Made by a program: the position numbers and the translations under genes
From: Flavobacterium sp. Sd200
GTDB taxonomy: Bacteria; Bacteroidota; Bacteroidia; Flavobacteriales; Flavobacteriaceae
Direction of reading: 5' to 3'
DNA length: 64,000 nt
Assembly (NCBI RefSeq): GCF_009826935.1
Contig: NZ_WUMN01000006.1
Location: 1-64,000 of the forward strand
In this document: positions 25,107 through 33,111 of the stretch, piece by piece
How the letters are laid out: each line of letters opens with the position of its first letter
Position numbering within the stretch: position 1 is the first letter of the stretch
The notes under the pieces: model-generated
The model's database searches: none
What the model saw: only the letters and a program-made list of their open reading frames with translations
Told to the model about the DNA's origin: nothing

Positions 25107-26510
25107 ATGAAAAATTATATAAAAACTATAGCAATTACTGCACTTGTATCTGCAGCTATTGCAGGTTGTAACAACAACGACGATTATGGTATACCAAACA
25201 AGGTTACTACATGTACAGAGCCTGTTGTTACTGTAAATAAAACTGTTGCCGAAGTTATTGCAGCAACAAACTCTCAGGTTAGGCAATATCCTGATAATGA
25301 TGATACAATGGAAGCCTATGTAACATCAAGCGATGAGCGTGGAAACTTCTTTAAAATTGTTTCTTTACAAACCCTTCCTACAGATGGATCTGCTCCGCTT
25401 GGATTTAGCGTTGCCATAGATGCTAATACTCTTTTTGGTCATGGTTTTTACCCGGGCAAAAAAGTATATATCAAACTTAAAGACCTTTACTATGCAACAG
25501 TAGAAGGTTCTGCTATATATGGTGCTGCTTACCGTGGTTCATCGGGAACTGAGGCAATTACAGTAGGCAGGATCCCTGAGTCTGCTTTCAAAAAAAGTAT
25601 CCTTCCTTCATGTTCTGAAATAAGCGAAGAGCAATTGGCAAGGCCATTAACTTTAACTCAGGCAATGACTAACCGTAACATCAATACTCTTATAGACCTT
25701 CAGGGTGTAGAGTTTGGCGATGAGTTTGTGGGTGGCACTTATTTTGATGCAAACGATGAGGCAAACACTGCCGGTGGTGCTACAAACAGAACGCTTGTAG
25801 ACAGAACCGGAGCAAGCATTGTTTTCAGGACAAGCAGCTTTGCAAACTTTTCAGGTAATAAGATCAGTGGTAAGAGTGGTGTTGTAAGAGGTATTCTTAC
25901 TAAATATGCCGGTGTTTTCCAGTTTGTTGCCCGCTATGAGTCAGACATCAGACTTACCGAAGACAGGTTTGATAACTCTCCGCCAATTACAGGTGCTAAC
26001 ATTACTTATGGCCTTTACAATGAAAATTTTACAAGCTATGCTGCAAATAACAGAATATTCCCTAACGCTATAAACGACCCTGCAATAGGCTCTAGATACT
26101 GGGATGTTAGAATCTTCAACAATAATAAGTACATCCAAATGACATCGTTTGGCGGTGTGGCAGAAACTAACAGAACATTATTTATTGTTCCTGTAGACAT
26201 GACCTTAGCAACTACTTTTTCATTCAAGACAGCATCTGGATATGATAACGGCTCTGTATTAAAAGTTTATTACAGCCTTAACTATGTTCCGGGTGGCAAC
26301 ATTACAGATGCTACACTTGTAGACATTACCTCTAACTTTAATATACCTGCAGGCCCTCCTGCTGCTTATGCTTCAGGTTTTACACCAAGTGGCAACTACA
26401 GTATTCCGGCAGAGCTTACAGGTAATGGATACTTTATATTTGAGTATAGAGGTAAAGGCGGCTCTGGCCCAACAACAACTATGCAATTAGACGATATTGT
26501 GGTTAACTAA
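25107..26510 (+). CDS. DUF5689 lipoprotein
   Basis: The 467-residue precursor has a lipobox (AIAGC, Cys21). Residues about 35-285 match what I recall as DUF5689, an OB-fold-related domain (MEAYVTSSDERGNFFKIVSLQ, KVYIKLKDLYY, GVVRGILTKYAGVFQFVARYESDI). The OB-type core is like that seen in secreted nucleases of the YhcR class. The C-terminal 170 residues form a choice-of-anchor J/jelly-roll domain (YNENFTSYAANN, FIFEYRGKGG, MQLDDIVVN) related to the preceding protein. It is probably a surface binding partner of the TonB receptor. A strong terminator follows. Confidence 0.82.
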   Translation: MKNYIKTIAITALVSAAIAGCNNNDDYGIPNKVTTCTEPVVTVNKTVAEVIAATNSQVRQYPDNDDTMEAYVTSSDERGNFFKIVSLQTLPTDGSAPLGFSVAIDANTLFGHGFYPGKKVYIKLKDLYYATVEGSAIYGAAYRGSSGTEAITVGRIPESAFKKSILPSCSEISEEQLARPLTLTQAMTNRNINTLIDLQGVEFGDEFVGGTYFDANDEANTAGGATNRTLVDRTGASIVFRTSSFANFSGNKISGKSGVVRGILTKYAGVFQFVARYESDIRLTEDRFDNSPPITGANITYGLYNENFTSYAANNRIFPNAINDPAIGSRYWDVRIFNNNKYIQMTSFGGVAETNRTLFIVPVDMTLATTFSFKTASGYDNGSVLKVYYSLNYVPGGNITDATLVDITSNFNIPAGPPAAYASGFTPSGNYSIPAELTGNGYFIFEYRGKGGSGPTTTMQLDDIVVN

Positions 26511-26533
26511 TCATACCACGTTATACAATACTT

Positions 26534-26562
26534 AAAAGGGGCTTTATGCCCCTTTTGCTTTT
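26534..26562 (+). terminator. Terminator of the TonB receptor operon
   Basis: AAAAGGGGC pairs with GCCCCTTTT around TTTAT, followed by GCTTTT. Confidence 0.85.
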
Positions 26563-26610
26563 AGTACCAATATAAGATCAATGCAGACTAATTATAAATA
26601 GCTGTAAATG

Positions 26611-26641
26611 TTTGGTTTATTAAGAATTTACTTTACATTTG
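26611..26641 (+). promoter_or_regulatory. Promoter TTTG-N19-TACATTTG of the 31-codon unit
   Basis: TTTG (26611-26614) stands exactly 19 bases before TACATTTG (26634-26641). It is as good as the tRNA-Asn promoter and points at the small reading frame 29 bases downstream. Confidence 0.78.
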
Positions 26642-26670
26642 CAGCACAATAATAAAAAACAAAAAGAACA

Positions 26671-26766
26671 ATGCGTTTAACAGCACCTACATACAAGCTA
26701 CAAAGTTCAGAGATTGATTTCTCTGTACAGGCGCCGGGGTATTGCTGCGCAGCGATTTTTAGATAG
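26671..26766 (+). CDS. Candidate 31-residue peptide with a Cys-Cys pair
   Basis: An ATG frame of 31 codons begins MRLTAPTYKL and ends GYCCAAIFR before TAG. It is preceded by a full-consensus promoter and an A-rich purine leader (AAAAAGAACA), and followed 22 bases later by an intrinsic terminator, so it forms a unit of about 170 bases. There is no signal peptide or membrane segment. Adjacent cysteine codons followed by a hairpin resemble an amino-acid-sensing leader, but no sulfur gene follows. It could also be a small secreted or modified peptide, or the transcript may act as RNA. I do not recognise it. Confidence 0.45.
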   Translation: MRLTAPTYKLQSSEIDFSVQAPGYCCAAIFR

Positions 26767-26788
26767 TAAATAATCTAACAATATATAC

Positions 26789-26822
26789 AGCCCCACTGCC
26801 TTACCGCTTTGGGGCTTTTTTT
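26789..26822 (+). terminator. Terminator after the 31-codon frame
   Basis: AGCCCCA (26789-26795) pairs with TGGGGCT (26810-26816) around a 14-base loop, followed by seven T bases. Confidence 0.85.
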
Positions 26823-26959
26823 ATGCTTATGCAAAACCATAACATACATACAAACCTATGTGAACACTTCGGTAAGCCGATGTTGTACACCTATGGACAT
26901 GAACCGCATATTCCCTTGTGAAAGGAGGAGTAATGCTCAGACGCGCTGCCTGAGCAACC
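26823..26959 (+). other. Unexplained stretch between two terminators, possible small RNA
   Basis: This follows one terminator directly and ends in another. It contains a hairpin GCTCAG/CTGAGC (26935-26955), a purine-rich AAAGGAGGAG just before a six-codon frame (MLRRAA), and a 32-codon frame from 26823. I see no promoter of the usual kind, so it may be reached only by read-through of the first terminator. No known RNA family is recognised. Confidence 0.35.
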
Positions 26960-26992
26960 AAGCCCGGTTCTGTAAAGAGCCGGGCTTTTTTA
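26960..26992 (+). terminator. Second intrinsic terminator before the PcfJ-like gene
   Basis: AAGCCCGG (26960-26967) pairs with CCGGGCTT (26980-26987), followed by TTTTAT. Confidence 0.8.
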
Positions 26993-27098
26993 TTATAGCT
27001 CAAAACACAGGACATTAAAAATAGAAACAAAAAGAATGATCAAAAGAACAACAACAGGCATCACTTAGCAACAGGTATTTGCCACAACACTAAAGGCA

Positions 27099-28523
27099 AT
27101 GAAAACACTAAACACAGCAGCAACCTACCCTACAGGCTTTACAGCCATGGTAGAGCGTTTGTATAACAGCAGCCATCCTGCCACAATAATGGGCAACCGC
27201 GGCACTATAGAGAGTGTATTAGCAACTCATTTTGCACAAATGAGCACGCAAAACCACATTTGGAAACGGGATTCGTTCAAAACGCTTTTGCTTGTAATGC
27301 ATGCAAAAAAATGCTATGCTGTGCTTAGAAATCCTGCTTTTATAGAAGTATTGGCAAACATGAGTGCCTTTGGCAATAAAACGGTTAGGCCAATAGATGG
27401 CTGGGTAAAAGACAGCCTTACGCCACATGGCCAACTGGCTTCTTTAATAAGGCATTGCTTTGCAGCTTATGATGTGCCGGAATTTTTAGAATATGCCTTT
27501 GCCGATGGTAATAAAATACACATGCTGTGGTACATTCAATTAGGACGGGGCGAAAGCATACAAAAGTTAAGTGCGTTTCCGGTGGTGTTTACAAAGGCAA
27601 TGGCACACGCTTTTAGGCAAACGCCAAAGCATTTTACCGTAGCACAGGCCATAAGGAGGGCACAGGCTATAGGGTTAGGGGCAACAGCTCAAACTGCCGA
27701 GGTAGTGGCATGGTGCAACGCATTAGAAGACATTACTAATGTAGATTTCAGGACGGCTGTAATTCGGTTTGCTGCAAAGGCAAAAGAGCCTGTAACCCTT
27801 GATGTTTTACAAAAGGTAACAGAGTATTTTGCCGAAATGTACCGCCTTGACACTAACTACAGTCTTAAGGGCAGAACATGGGTATCGGTTACAAGGCAGG
27901 CTGAAGCCTATCATGCTGAACTTGCAAAAAGGCGTGCCGCTGAAGACTACAATGGCTGGGAAGCCTGTGGAATAGCCAACTTTGAAGTTGTTGTAAAACA
28001 CGAAACGTTTAGGATAGTACAGCTTACAAACTCAGAAGAATTGTATGATGAGGGTTATGACATGTCCCACTGTGTGGCAGACTATGCAGATGATTGTGCT
28101 GAGGGCGGTTCGGCTATATTCTCTCTCAGAAAATTCGTTAGAGGAAAAGATGGATACCAAACGCTTGCTACACTTGAGGTTTTGTTGCCGGAGTGCAATA
28201 TAGTACAGGCAAAAGCAAGGTTTAATGGCAATATAGATGCACAGGCACATAAAATAGTGGTACAATGGGCAGTTAAAGAAAAATTGGGTGTTGATTATGA
28301 TTATTATGACGAGGCACAGCCTCCTGCAGCAATACAGCCTCCCCCAGCACCCAATCCTGTAGCACGGGTGCGACCTTTGGCCCGACCATTGGCAAACGCC
28401 GCATTACAAAGGCCAGCATACAGACCTGCCCAACATGCCAATGATGACATGGATGTGGCCACTATTGCAAGGATCGTATTTATAGTAATAAAAATACTGT
28501 TTATCCTTTCAAAATTGAGGTAA
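27099..28523 (+). CDS. PcfJ-like protein with C-terminal membrane segment
   Basis: The 474-residue protein has a mostly helical N-terminal half (about 1-270) with no motif I can name. A PcfJ-like domain follows at about 300-425, recognisable by QLTNSEELYDEGYDMSHCV (His324, Cys325), YADDCAEGGSAIFSLR, TLEVLLPE and QAKARFNGNIDAQ. A Pro/Ala/Arg-rich linker leads to a final hydrophobic segment (about 452-471), so it may be tail-anchored. PcfJ was named from a conjugative plasmid, but chromosomal Bacteroidota copies like this sit beside rtcB. The biochemical role is unknown; involvement in RNA repair is inferred from the neighbour only. Confidence 0.8.
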   Translation: MKTLNTAATYPTGFTAMVERLYNSSHPATIMGNRGTIESVLATHFAQMSTQNHIWKRDSFKTLLLVMHAKKCYAVLRNPAFIEVLANMSAFGNKTVRPIDGWVKDSLTPHGQLASLIRHCFAAYDVPEFLEYAFADGNKIHMLWYIQLGRGESIQKLSAFPVVFTKAMAHAFRQTPKHFTVAQAIRRAQAIGLGATAQTAEVVAWCNALEDITNVDFRTAVIRFAAKAKEPVTLDVLQKVTEYFAEMYRLDTNYSLKGRTWVSVTRQAEAYHAELAKRRAAEDYNGWEACGIANFEVVVKHETFRIVQLTNSEELYDEGYDMSHCVADYADDCAEGGSAIFSLRKFVRGKDGYQTLATLEVLLPECNIVQAKARFNGNIDAQAHKIVVQWAVKEKLGVDYDYYDEAQPPAAIQPPPAPNPVARVRPLARPLANAALQRPAYRPAQHANDDMDVATIARIVFIVIKILFILSKLR

Positions 28524-28549
28524 GGCAGTAAAGTGCTGCCTTACTATTT
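28520..28549 (+). terminator. Hairpin between the PcfJ-like gene and rtcB, possible attenuator
   Basis: GTAAGGCAG (28520-28528) pairs with CTGCCTTAC (28536-28544) and is followed by TATTTTT. It overlaps the PcfJ stop codon and precedes rtcB by 20 bases, so it could lower read-through into rtcB. Confidence 0.55.
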
Positions 28550-28564
28550 TTAAAATTTAAAATT

Positions 28565-29962
28565 ATGGCAAAATTAAAATTAAGGGGCAACGACCTCACA
28601 GATATAGGGTTTCCGCAAAATAAATCGGTAAGCATTGCACTTGCTTCCATGCAAAAACATTACAAGCGTGAAACCAAAGAAAAAGTACTCCTGCTTTTAA
28701 AAGAAGTACTTAAAGACCCACAAAAATATATGGGCAATGGTGTGTTTGGCAAAATTGCCGAAGCTTTGGTTACCAACAAAAAAACCGAAGCGCAAAAGCT
28801 GTTAACTACGCGTGTGCCTTTTACAATTTTTGGTGAAAATGATATCGAGCCCACTGCCAAAGACCAGCTTTACACGGCACTTAAACTACCAGTTAGCCGG
28901 GCTGGTGCACTTATGCCTGACGGGCATAGCGGCTATGGTTTGCCCATAGGCGGTGTATTGGCTACGCAAAATGCTGTAATACCCTATGGCGTGGGTGTAG
29001 ATATTGGCTGCCGCATGTGTCTTAGTGTATATGATATTAACCCATCTTTTATAGATGGGCATAAAGACAAATATACTGGCATACTACAAACGCATACCAA
29101 ATTCGGGATGAGTGAAGTACACAAAAGCCCTAACGACCACGAGGTTTTAGACCGCAGTGTCTTTAACGAAATACCACTATTAAAACGCCTTAAAGATAAG
29201 GCTTATAAACAGTTTGGCAGTTCGGGAGGCGGTAACCACTTTGTAGAGTTTGGCATTGTGGAAATTACAGCAAAGGACGATGTTCTAAAACTACCACCCG
29301 GCAGGTATGTGGGGGTACTTTCGCACAGTGGATCCCGTGGTTTGGGAGCCAACATTGCCAAAGAATACACCTACCTGGCTACTAAACAAACACCCCTGCC
29401 TAAAGAAGCAAGGCATTTGGCGTGGCTGGACCTTGACACTCACGACGGACAAGAATACTGGATAGCCATGAACCTTGCCGGAGATTATGCATCGGCATGC
29501 CATCATGATATTCATAAACGCATAGCAAAGGCATTGGGCGAACGCCCTCTTGCAATGGTAGAGAACCATCACAATTTTGCATGGAAAGAAATGGTAAATG
29601 GCGAAGAGCTTATTGTGCACCGCAAAGGGGCCACACCTGCTCAAACCAATGTGTTGGGCATTATACCGGGCAGCATGACCGCGCCAGGCTATATTGTAAA
29701 AGGAAAAGGCAATCCTTTATCGTTAAGTTCGGCATCGCATGGTGCCGGCAGAGTAATGTCGAGGTCGGCAGCAAAACAGCAAATTACGCAGAGCGAACTC
29801 AAAAAAGTGCTAAAAGACCATGGTGTAATACTACTGGGCGCAGGGATTGACGAAGCTCCTATGGCTTACAAAAACATCCATACAGTAATGTCCAATCAAA
29901 CAGAACTTGTAGATGTTGTGGGTACATTTCTGCCCAAAATAGTCCGAATGGATAGGGGTTAG
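28565..29962 (+). CDS. rtcB: RNA-splicing ligase RtcB family protein
   Basis: RtcB joins RNA ends carrying 2',3'-cyclic phosphate or 3'-phosphate to 5'-OH, using Mn2+ and GTP. In its 465 residues I see ALMPDGHSGYGLPIGGV, GVDIGCRMCLSV (metal-binding Cys), GGGNHFVEFG, LSHSGSRGLG, ENHHNFAW, VHRKGATPA and SASHGAGRVMSR (His392, the likely guanylylated histidine). LGAGIDEAPMAYK and the C-terminal PKIVRM are also family-like. All metal and GTP ligands appear present, so it should be active. Possible partners are the PcfJ-like protein upstream and the TPR protein downstream. No archease or rtcA is nearby. Confidence 0.93.
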   Translation: MAKLKLRGNDLTDIGFPQNKSVSIALASMQKHYKRETKEKVLLLLKEVLKDPQKYMGNGVFGKIAEALVTNKKTEAQKLLTTRVPFTIFGENDIEPTAKDQLYTALKLPVSRAGALMPDGHSGYGLPIGGVLATQNAVIPYGVGVDIGCRMCLSVYDINPSFIDGHKDKYTGILQTHTKFGMSEVHKSPNDHEVLDRSVFNEIPLLKRLKDKAYKQFGSSGGGNHFVEFGIVEITAKDDVLKLPPGRYVGVLSHSGSRGLGANIAKEYTYLATKQTPLPKEARHLAWLDLDTHDGQEYWIAMNLAGDYASACHHDIHKRIAKALGERPLAMVENHHNFAWKEMVNGEELIVHRKGATPAQTNVLGIIPGSMTAPGYIVKGKGNPLSLSSASHGAGRVMSRSAAKQQITQSELKKVLKDHGVILLGAGIDEAPMAYKNIHTVMSNQTELVDVVGTFLPKIVRMDRG

Positions 29963-30082
29963 AATAAAATTCCGCGTAGCTTCGGGTCATATGCCTCCTT
30001 TGGAGGTGAGCGTGAACGGGAATGGTTGATTGATCATTCTTAAAAACAATTAAATGCCCTAAAGGGCTTAAATAACAAAACA

Positions 30083-30613
30083 ATGGGAATTAATACATAT
30101 GAAGTGATGTACATCCAGGCTATAGATAACTATCCTTATAATGTGGAAGAGTGTATAGAAAAACTGCAGTATGTTATTGCTGCAGACGATGAGCATGCCG
30201 GAGCGCATTTTTTGATGGGACGTATTTATGAAGAGCAGCTGGAAGATTATAAGCAGGCCGAATATTATTACAGGATGACGCTGTACTTAAACCGCGAGCA
30301 CCTGCCGGTATATTACCAGTATGCCGCTATGCTGATAAACAGAAACAGGCTTGATGAGGCACTGACCATAATTAATGCAGGCCTTAAAGCACCCGGCATT
30401 GACGTGGCAAGAATAACGTATTTGCATGGATTGCTTTATGAGCGTTATGAAATGCTTAACACCGCTATAGAGTACTATACCAATGCGAAGAAATATTGCT
30501 TAAACTCCGGTTTTATGAGCACTATGGACGATCATATAAAAAGGGTAAAGGAAAAAATCAGCCTGAATAAAAAATCGAAGAAAAAGGAGGAAAAAAAACA
30601 AAAGACCTCCTGA
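30083..30613 (+). CDS. Tetratricopeptide-repeat protein
   Basis: The 176-residue protein has about three to four TPR-like helix pairs (HAGAHFLMGRIYEEQLEDY, QAEYYYRMTLYLN, YYQYAAMLINRNRLDEAL, YLHGLLYERYEMLNTAIEY). It ends in a very basic Lys-rich tail (NKKSKKKEEKKQKTS). There is no signal peptide, so it is cytosolic. The Lys tail could bind RNA or a negatively charged partner, which is inference. It follows rtcB after 120 bases and ends at a terminator, so it may be the last gene of the PcfJ-RtcB unit. Confidence 0.75.
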   Translation: MGINTYEVMYIQAIDNYPYNVEECIEKLQYVIAADDEHAGAHFLMGRIYEEQLEDYKQAEYYYRMTLYLNREHLPVYYQYAAMLINRNRLDEALTIINAGLKAPGIDVARITYLHGLLYERYEMLNTAIEYYTNAKKYCLNSGFMSTMDDHIKRVKEKISLNKKSKKKEEKKQKTS

Positions 30614-30619
30614 CACACT

Positions 30620-30648
30620 GAAAGCCGCTATGATGCGGCTTTCTTTAG
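30620..30648 (+). terminator. Terminator after the TPR gene
   Basis: GAAAGCCGC (30620-30628) pairs with GCGGCTTTC (30635-30643) around TATGAT, followed by TTTAG. Confidence 0.8.
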
Positions 30649-30730
30649 TTTATTCTCCCGGCAGCAAACTTGCCACATTACTCCGTATAACTTTACAATT
30701 TAAAAAATGGCATGTCAATTTTAAAATACC

Positions 30731-30738
30731 TAAATTTG
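30731..30738 (+). promoter_or_regulatory. pheS -7 box TAAATTTG
   Basis: The box matches TAnnTTTG exactly, 21 bases before the pheS start. Confidence 0.6.
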
Positions 30739-30759
30739 CATCACTTTGATTAATGAGCA

Positions 30760-31779
30760 ATGATAGACAAGATTAAAGAATACATAGCCGAAGCTCAGGC
30801 TTTTTCTGCACAGAATAAAGAAGAGCTTGAGGCATTCAGGATAAAATTCTTAGGAAAAAAAGGAATCTTAAACGACTTTTTTGCCGAGTTTAAAACCGTG
30901 CCAAACGAGCAGAAAAAAGAGTTTGGACAGGTTGTTAACACGCTAAAGAAAACGGCTGAAGAAAAAGTTGCAACAATTACCGAAGCCCTTGAAAATAATG
31001 AAGAGGCTAAAGGTATTTATGGCGACCTTACACGCCCCGGCGAACCTTTTGCCGTAGGATCGCGCCACCCTATATCTATTGTAAAAAACCAAATAATAGA
31101 CATCTTTAATACCATAGGCTTCAATGTATCTGAAGGGCCGGAAATTGAAGATGACTGGCATAACTTTACTGCACTTAACCTGCCGGAATATCATCCGGCG
31201 CGCGATATGCAGGACACGTTTTTTATACAAACCAATCCTGATGTATTGCTTCGCACGCACACATCATCGGTACAGGTTAGGTATATGGAAGAGAACAAAC
31301 CGCCTATCCGTACTATTTCTCCGGGAAGGGTTTTCCGTAACGAAGCAATATCGTCTCGTTCACATTGTATCTTCCACCAAATTGAAGGTTTGTATGTAGA
31401 CAAAGACGTATCGTTTGCCGATCTTAAACAAACGTTATTATACTTTACAAAAGAAATGTTTGGCAAAAGCAAAATACGCCTTCGCCCGTCATACTTTCCG
31501 TTTACAGAACCAAGTGCCGAGATCGATATTTACTGGGGACTTAAAACCGAAACCGACTATCGTATTACAAAAGGTACAGGATGGCTAGAAATTGGCGGCT
31601 GCGGTATGGTAGACCCTAACGTACTTAAAAATTGTGGTATAGATCCTGCAAAATATAATGGCTTTGCCTTTGGTATGGGTGTAGAGCGCATTGCCATGCT
31701 GCTGTATGGCATTGGCGACATACGTATGTTCTATGAAAACGACGTTCGCTTCCTTGAGCAATTTAAAGCAAGTATATAA
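30760..31779 (+). CDS. pheS: Phenylalanyl-tRNA synthetase alpha subunit
   Basis: PheS is the catalytic subunit of the alpha2beta2 class II synthetase that charges tRNA-Phe. The N-terminal coiled coil (about 1-85) contains [20 protein letters not shown]. Class II motif 2 is [11 protein letters not shown]...[13 protein letters not shown], followed by [15 protein letters not shown]. Motif 3 is [18 protein letters not shown] near the C-terminus. Its 339 residues are the usual length. pheT is not adjacent, as is common in this phylum. A strong terminator follows. Confidence 0.97.
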   Translation: MIDKIKEYIAEAQAFSAQNKEELEAFRIKFLGKKGILNDFFAEFKTVPNEQKKEFGQVVNTLKKTAEEKVATITEALENNEEAKGIYGDLTRPGEPFAVGSRHPISIVKNQIIDIFNTIGFNVSEGPEIEDDWHNFTALNLPEYHPARDMQDTFFIQTNPDVLLRTHTSSVQVRYMEENKPPIRTISPGRVFRNEAISSRSHCIFHQIEGLYVDKDVSFADLKQTLLYFTKEMFGKSKIRLRPSYFPFTEPSAEIDIYWGLKTETDYRITKGTGWLEIGGCGMVDPNVLKNCGIDPAKYNGFAFGMGVERIAMLLYGIGDIRMFYENDVRFLEQFKASI

Positions 31780-31784
31780 TATAG

Positions 31785-31816
31785 AAAATGGTCCGTTATT
31801 AACGGACCATTTTTTT
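31785..31816 (+). terminator. pheS terminator
   Basis: AAAATGGTCCGTT pairs perfectly over 13 bases with AACGGACCATTTT around an ATT loop, followed by TTT. Confidence 0.88.
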
Positions 31817-32075
31817 ACTGTTGCAATAAGTCTTTGGATACCTCTATTAACTATAAAAGGCATACCTGCTATAACAGGAATGCCTTTTAAAAAACACCAA
31901 AAACAAAAAATTTACTAACCTTGTTGCTAATCTCTCACTGATCCTGAACAAAATTCTCATATAATAACGCGCTACAGGATGCATAATTGCATTTATTTTC
32001 ATAATAAAATGTTAATGTTTAAAAAGGTAAAACAGGGGTAATATAACAGTTTGCGACAGTTATATTAAATTTAAG
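31817..32075. other. Gene-free spacer with a second hairpin
   Basis: Between the pheS terminator and the gpsA promoter the only visible structure is a perfect hairpin at 31855-31888 (AAAAGGCAT/ATGCCTTTT, with inner CCTG/CAGG). It has a weak U-run on the plus strand and could back up termination. Confidence 0.5.
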
Positions 32076-32083
32076 TACTTTTG
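32076..32083 (+). promoter_or_regulatory. gpsA -7 box TACTTTTG
   Basis: The box matches TAnnTTTG exactly, 23 bases before the gpsA start. A TTTG at 32050-32053 is 22 bases upstream. Confidence 0.6.
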
Positions 32084-32106
32084 ACCTTTATAACAAGACC
32101 TTAAAA

Positions 32107-33102
32107 ATGAGTAACACTCCTAAGTTCGCAGTAATAGGCGGCGGCAGCTGGGCAACGGCAATAGCCAAAATGCTGTGTTCTAATGTAGATAAAATTGCGT
32201 GGTATATGCGCAATACATCGGCAATAGAGCATATTAAGCTGCAAAAACACAACCCAAATTACCTGAGTTCTGTAGAATTTGACACCAACAAGCTGCTGCT
32301 TACCAACGATATTAATGAAGCTGTGGCCTATGCCGATTATGTAATATTTGCTATACCATCGGCATTTTTGAGTGGAGAACTGGAAAAACTTACCGTGAGC
32401 CTTCAGGATAAAATTATATTTAGTGCCATAAAAGGTATAGTGCCGGAAACAAGCCTTATTGTTGGCGAGCATTTTCATGACACTTACAATCTTGATTACG
32501 ATAATATTGGTGTTATAACCGGACCATGCCATGCCGAGGAAGTGGCTTTGGAAAGACTATCATATCTTACTATTGCCTGTGGGAGCGAAAAGAAGGCAAA
32601 AACAATGGCTACAAACCTCAACAGCCATTATATTAAAACTAAAATATCTGACGATATTATAGGTACAGAATATGCTGCCATGCTAAAAAACATTTATGCC
32701 ATTGCAGCCGGTATTGCACACGGGCTTGGTTATGGCGATAACTTTCAGGCACTGTTAATGAGCAATGCCGTGAGGGAGATGAAAAAGTTTATCCGTAAGG
32801 TTCATAAAATGAAGCGAAATATTAACGATTCGGCCTATTTGGGAGACCTTTTGGTAACAGGATATTCTGTATTTTCGCGAAACCGTATGTTTGGGAATAT
32901 GATAGGTAAAGGCTATACCGTAAAAAGTGCCATGATGGAAATGAGTATGGTGGCCGAAGGTTATTATGCCGCTAAAAGTGCTTACAACCTTAATAAAGAT
33001 TATAAGGCAAAAACCCCGATTATAGATGCTGTTTACAACATACTCTATGAAGGTAAAGATGCCAAACAGGTATTTAAAAAACTAACCGATAAACTGGATT
33101 AA
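32107..33102 (+). CDS. gpsA: Glycerol-3-phosphate dehydrogenase [NAD(P)+]
   Basis: GpsA makes sn-glycerol-3-phosphate from dihydroxyacetone phosphate for phospholipid synthesis. In its 331 residues I see the N-terminal dinucleotide loop VIGGGSWATA (about 9-18), the internal NAD motif IFAIPSAFL, KGIVPET, GPCHAEEVALE, and the catalytic lysine region AAMLKNIYAIAAGIAHGLGYGDN, followed by GDLLVTGYS and SRNRMFG. It is followed 9 bases later by a TerC-like gene and is probably co-transcribed with it. Confidence 0.95.
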   Translation: MSNTPKFAVIGGGSWATAIAKMLCSNVDKIAWYMRNTSAIEHIKLQKHNPNYLSSVEFDTNKLLLTNDINEAVAYADYVIFAIPSAFLSGELEKLTVSLQDKIIFSAIKGIVPETSLIVGEHFHDTYNLDYDNIGVITGPCHAEEVALERLSYLTIACGSEKKAKTMATNLNSHYIKTKISDDIIGTEYAAMLKNIYAIAAGIAHGLGYGDNFQALLMSNAVREMKKFIRKVHKMKRNINDSAYLGDLLVTGYSVFSRNRMFGNMIGKGYTVKSAMMEMSMVAEGYYAAKSAYNLNKDYKAKTPIIDAVYNILYEGKDAKQVFKKLTDKLD

Positions 33103-33111
33103 TACATTTTT

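Noticed and set aside
26827..27030. Minus-strand frame of 67 codons over the double-terminator region
   Set aside because: It runs through both terminator stems, has no -7 box and no protein-like motif; the terminators point the other way.
27035..27067. Ten-codon frame (MIKRTTTGIT) before the PcfJ-like gene
   Set aside because: It is too short to judge and has no promoter of its own; it could be chance.
27099..28523. Ro60/TROVE protein beside rtcB
   Set aside because: Ro60-like proteins occur in some RtcB operons, but the conserved MSHCV...AIFSL...ARFNG pattern here is that of PcfJ, and I see no TROVE or vWA motifs.
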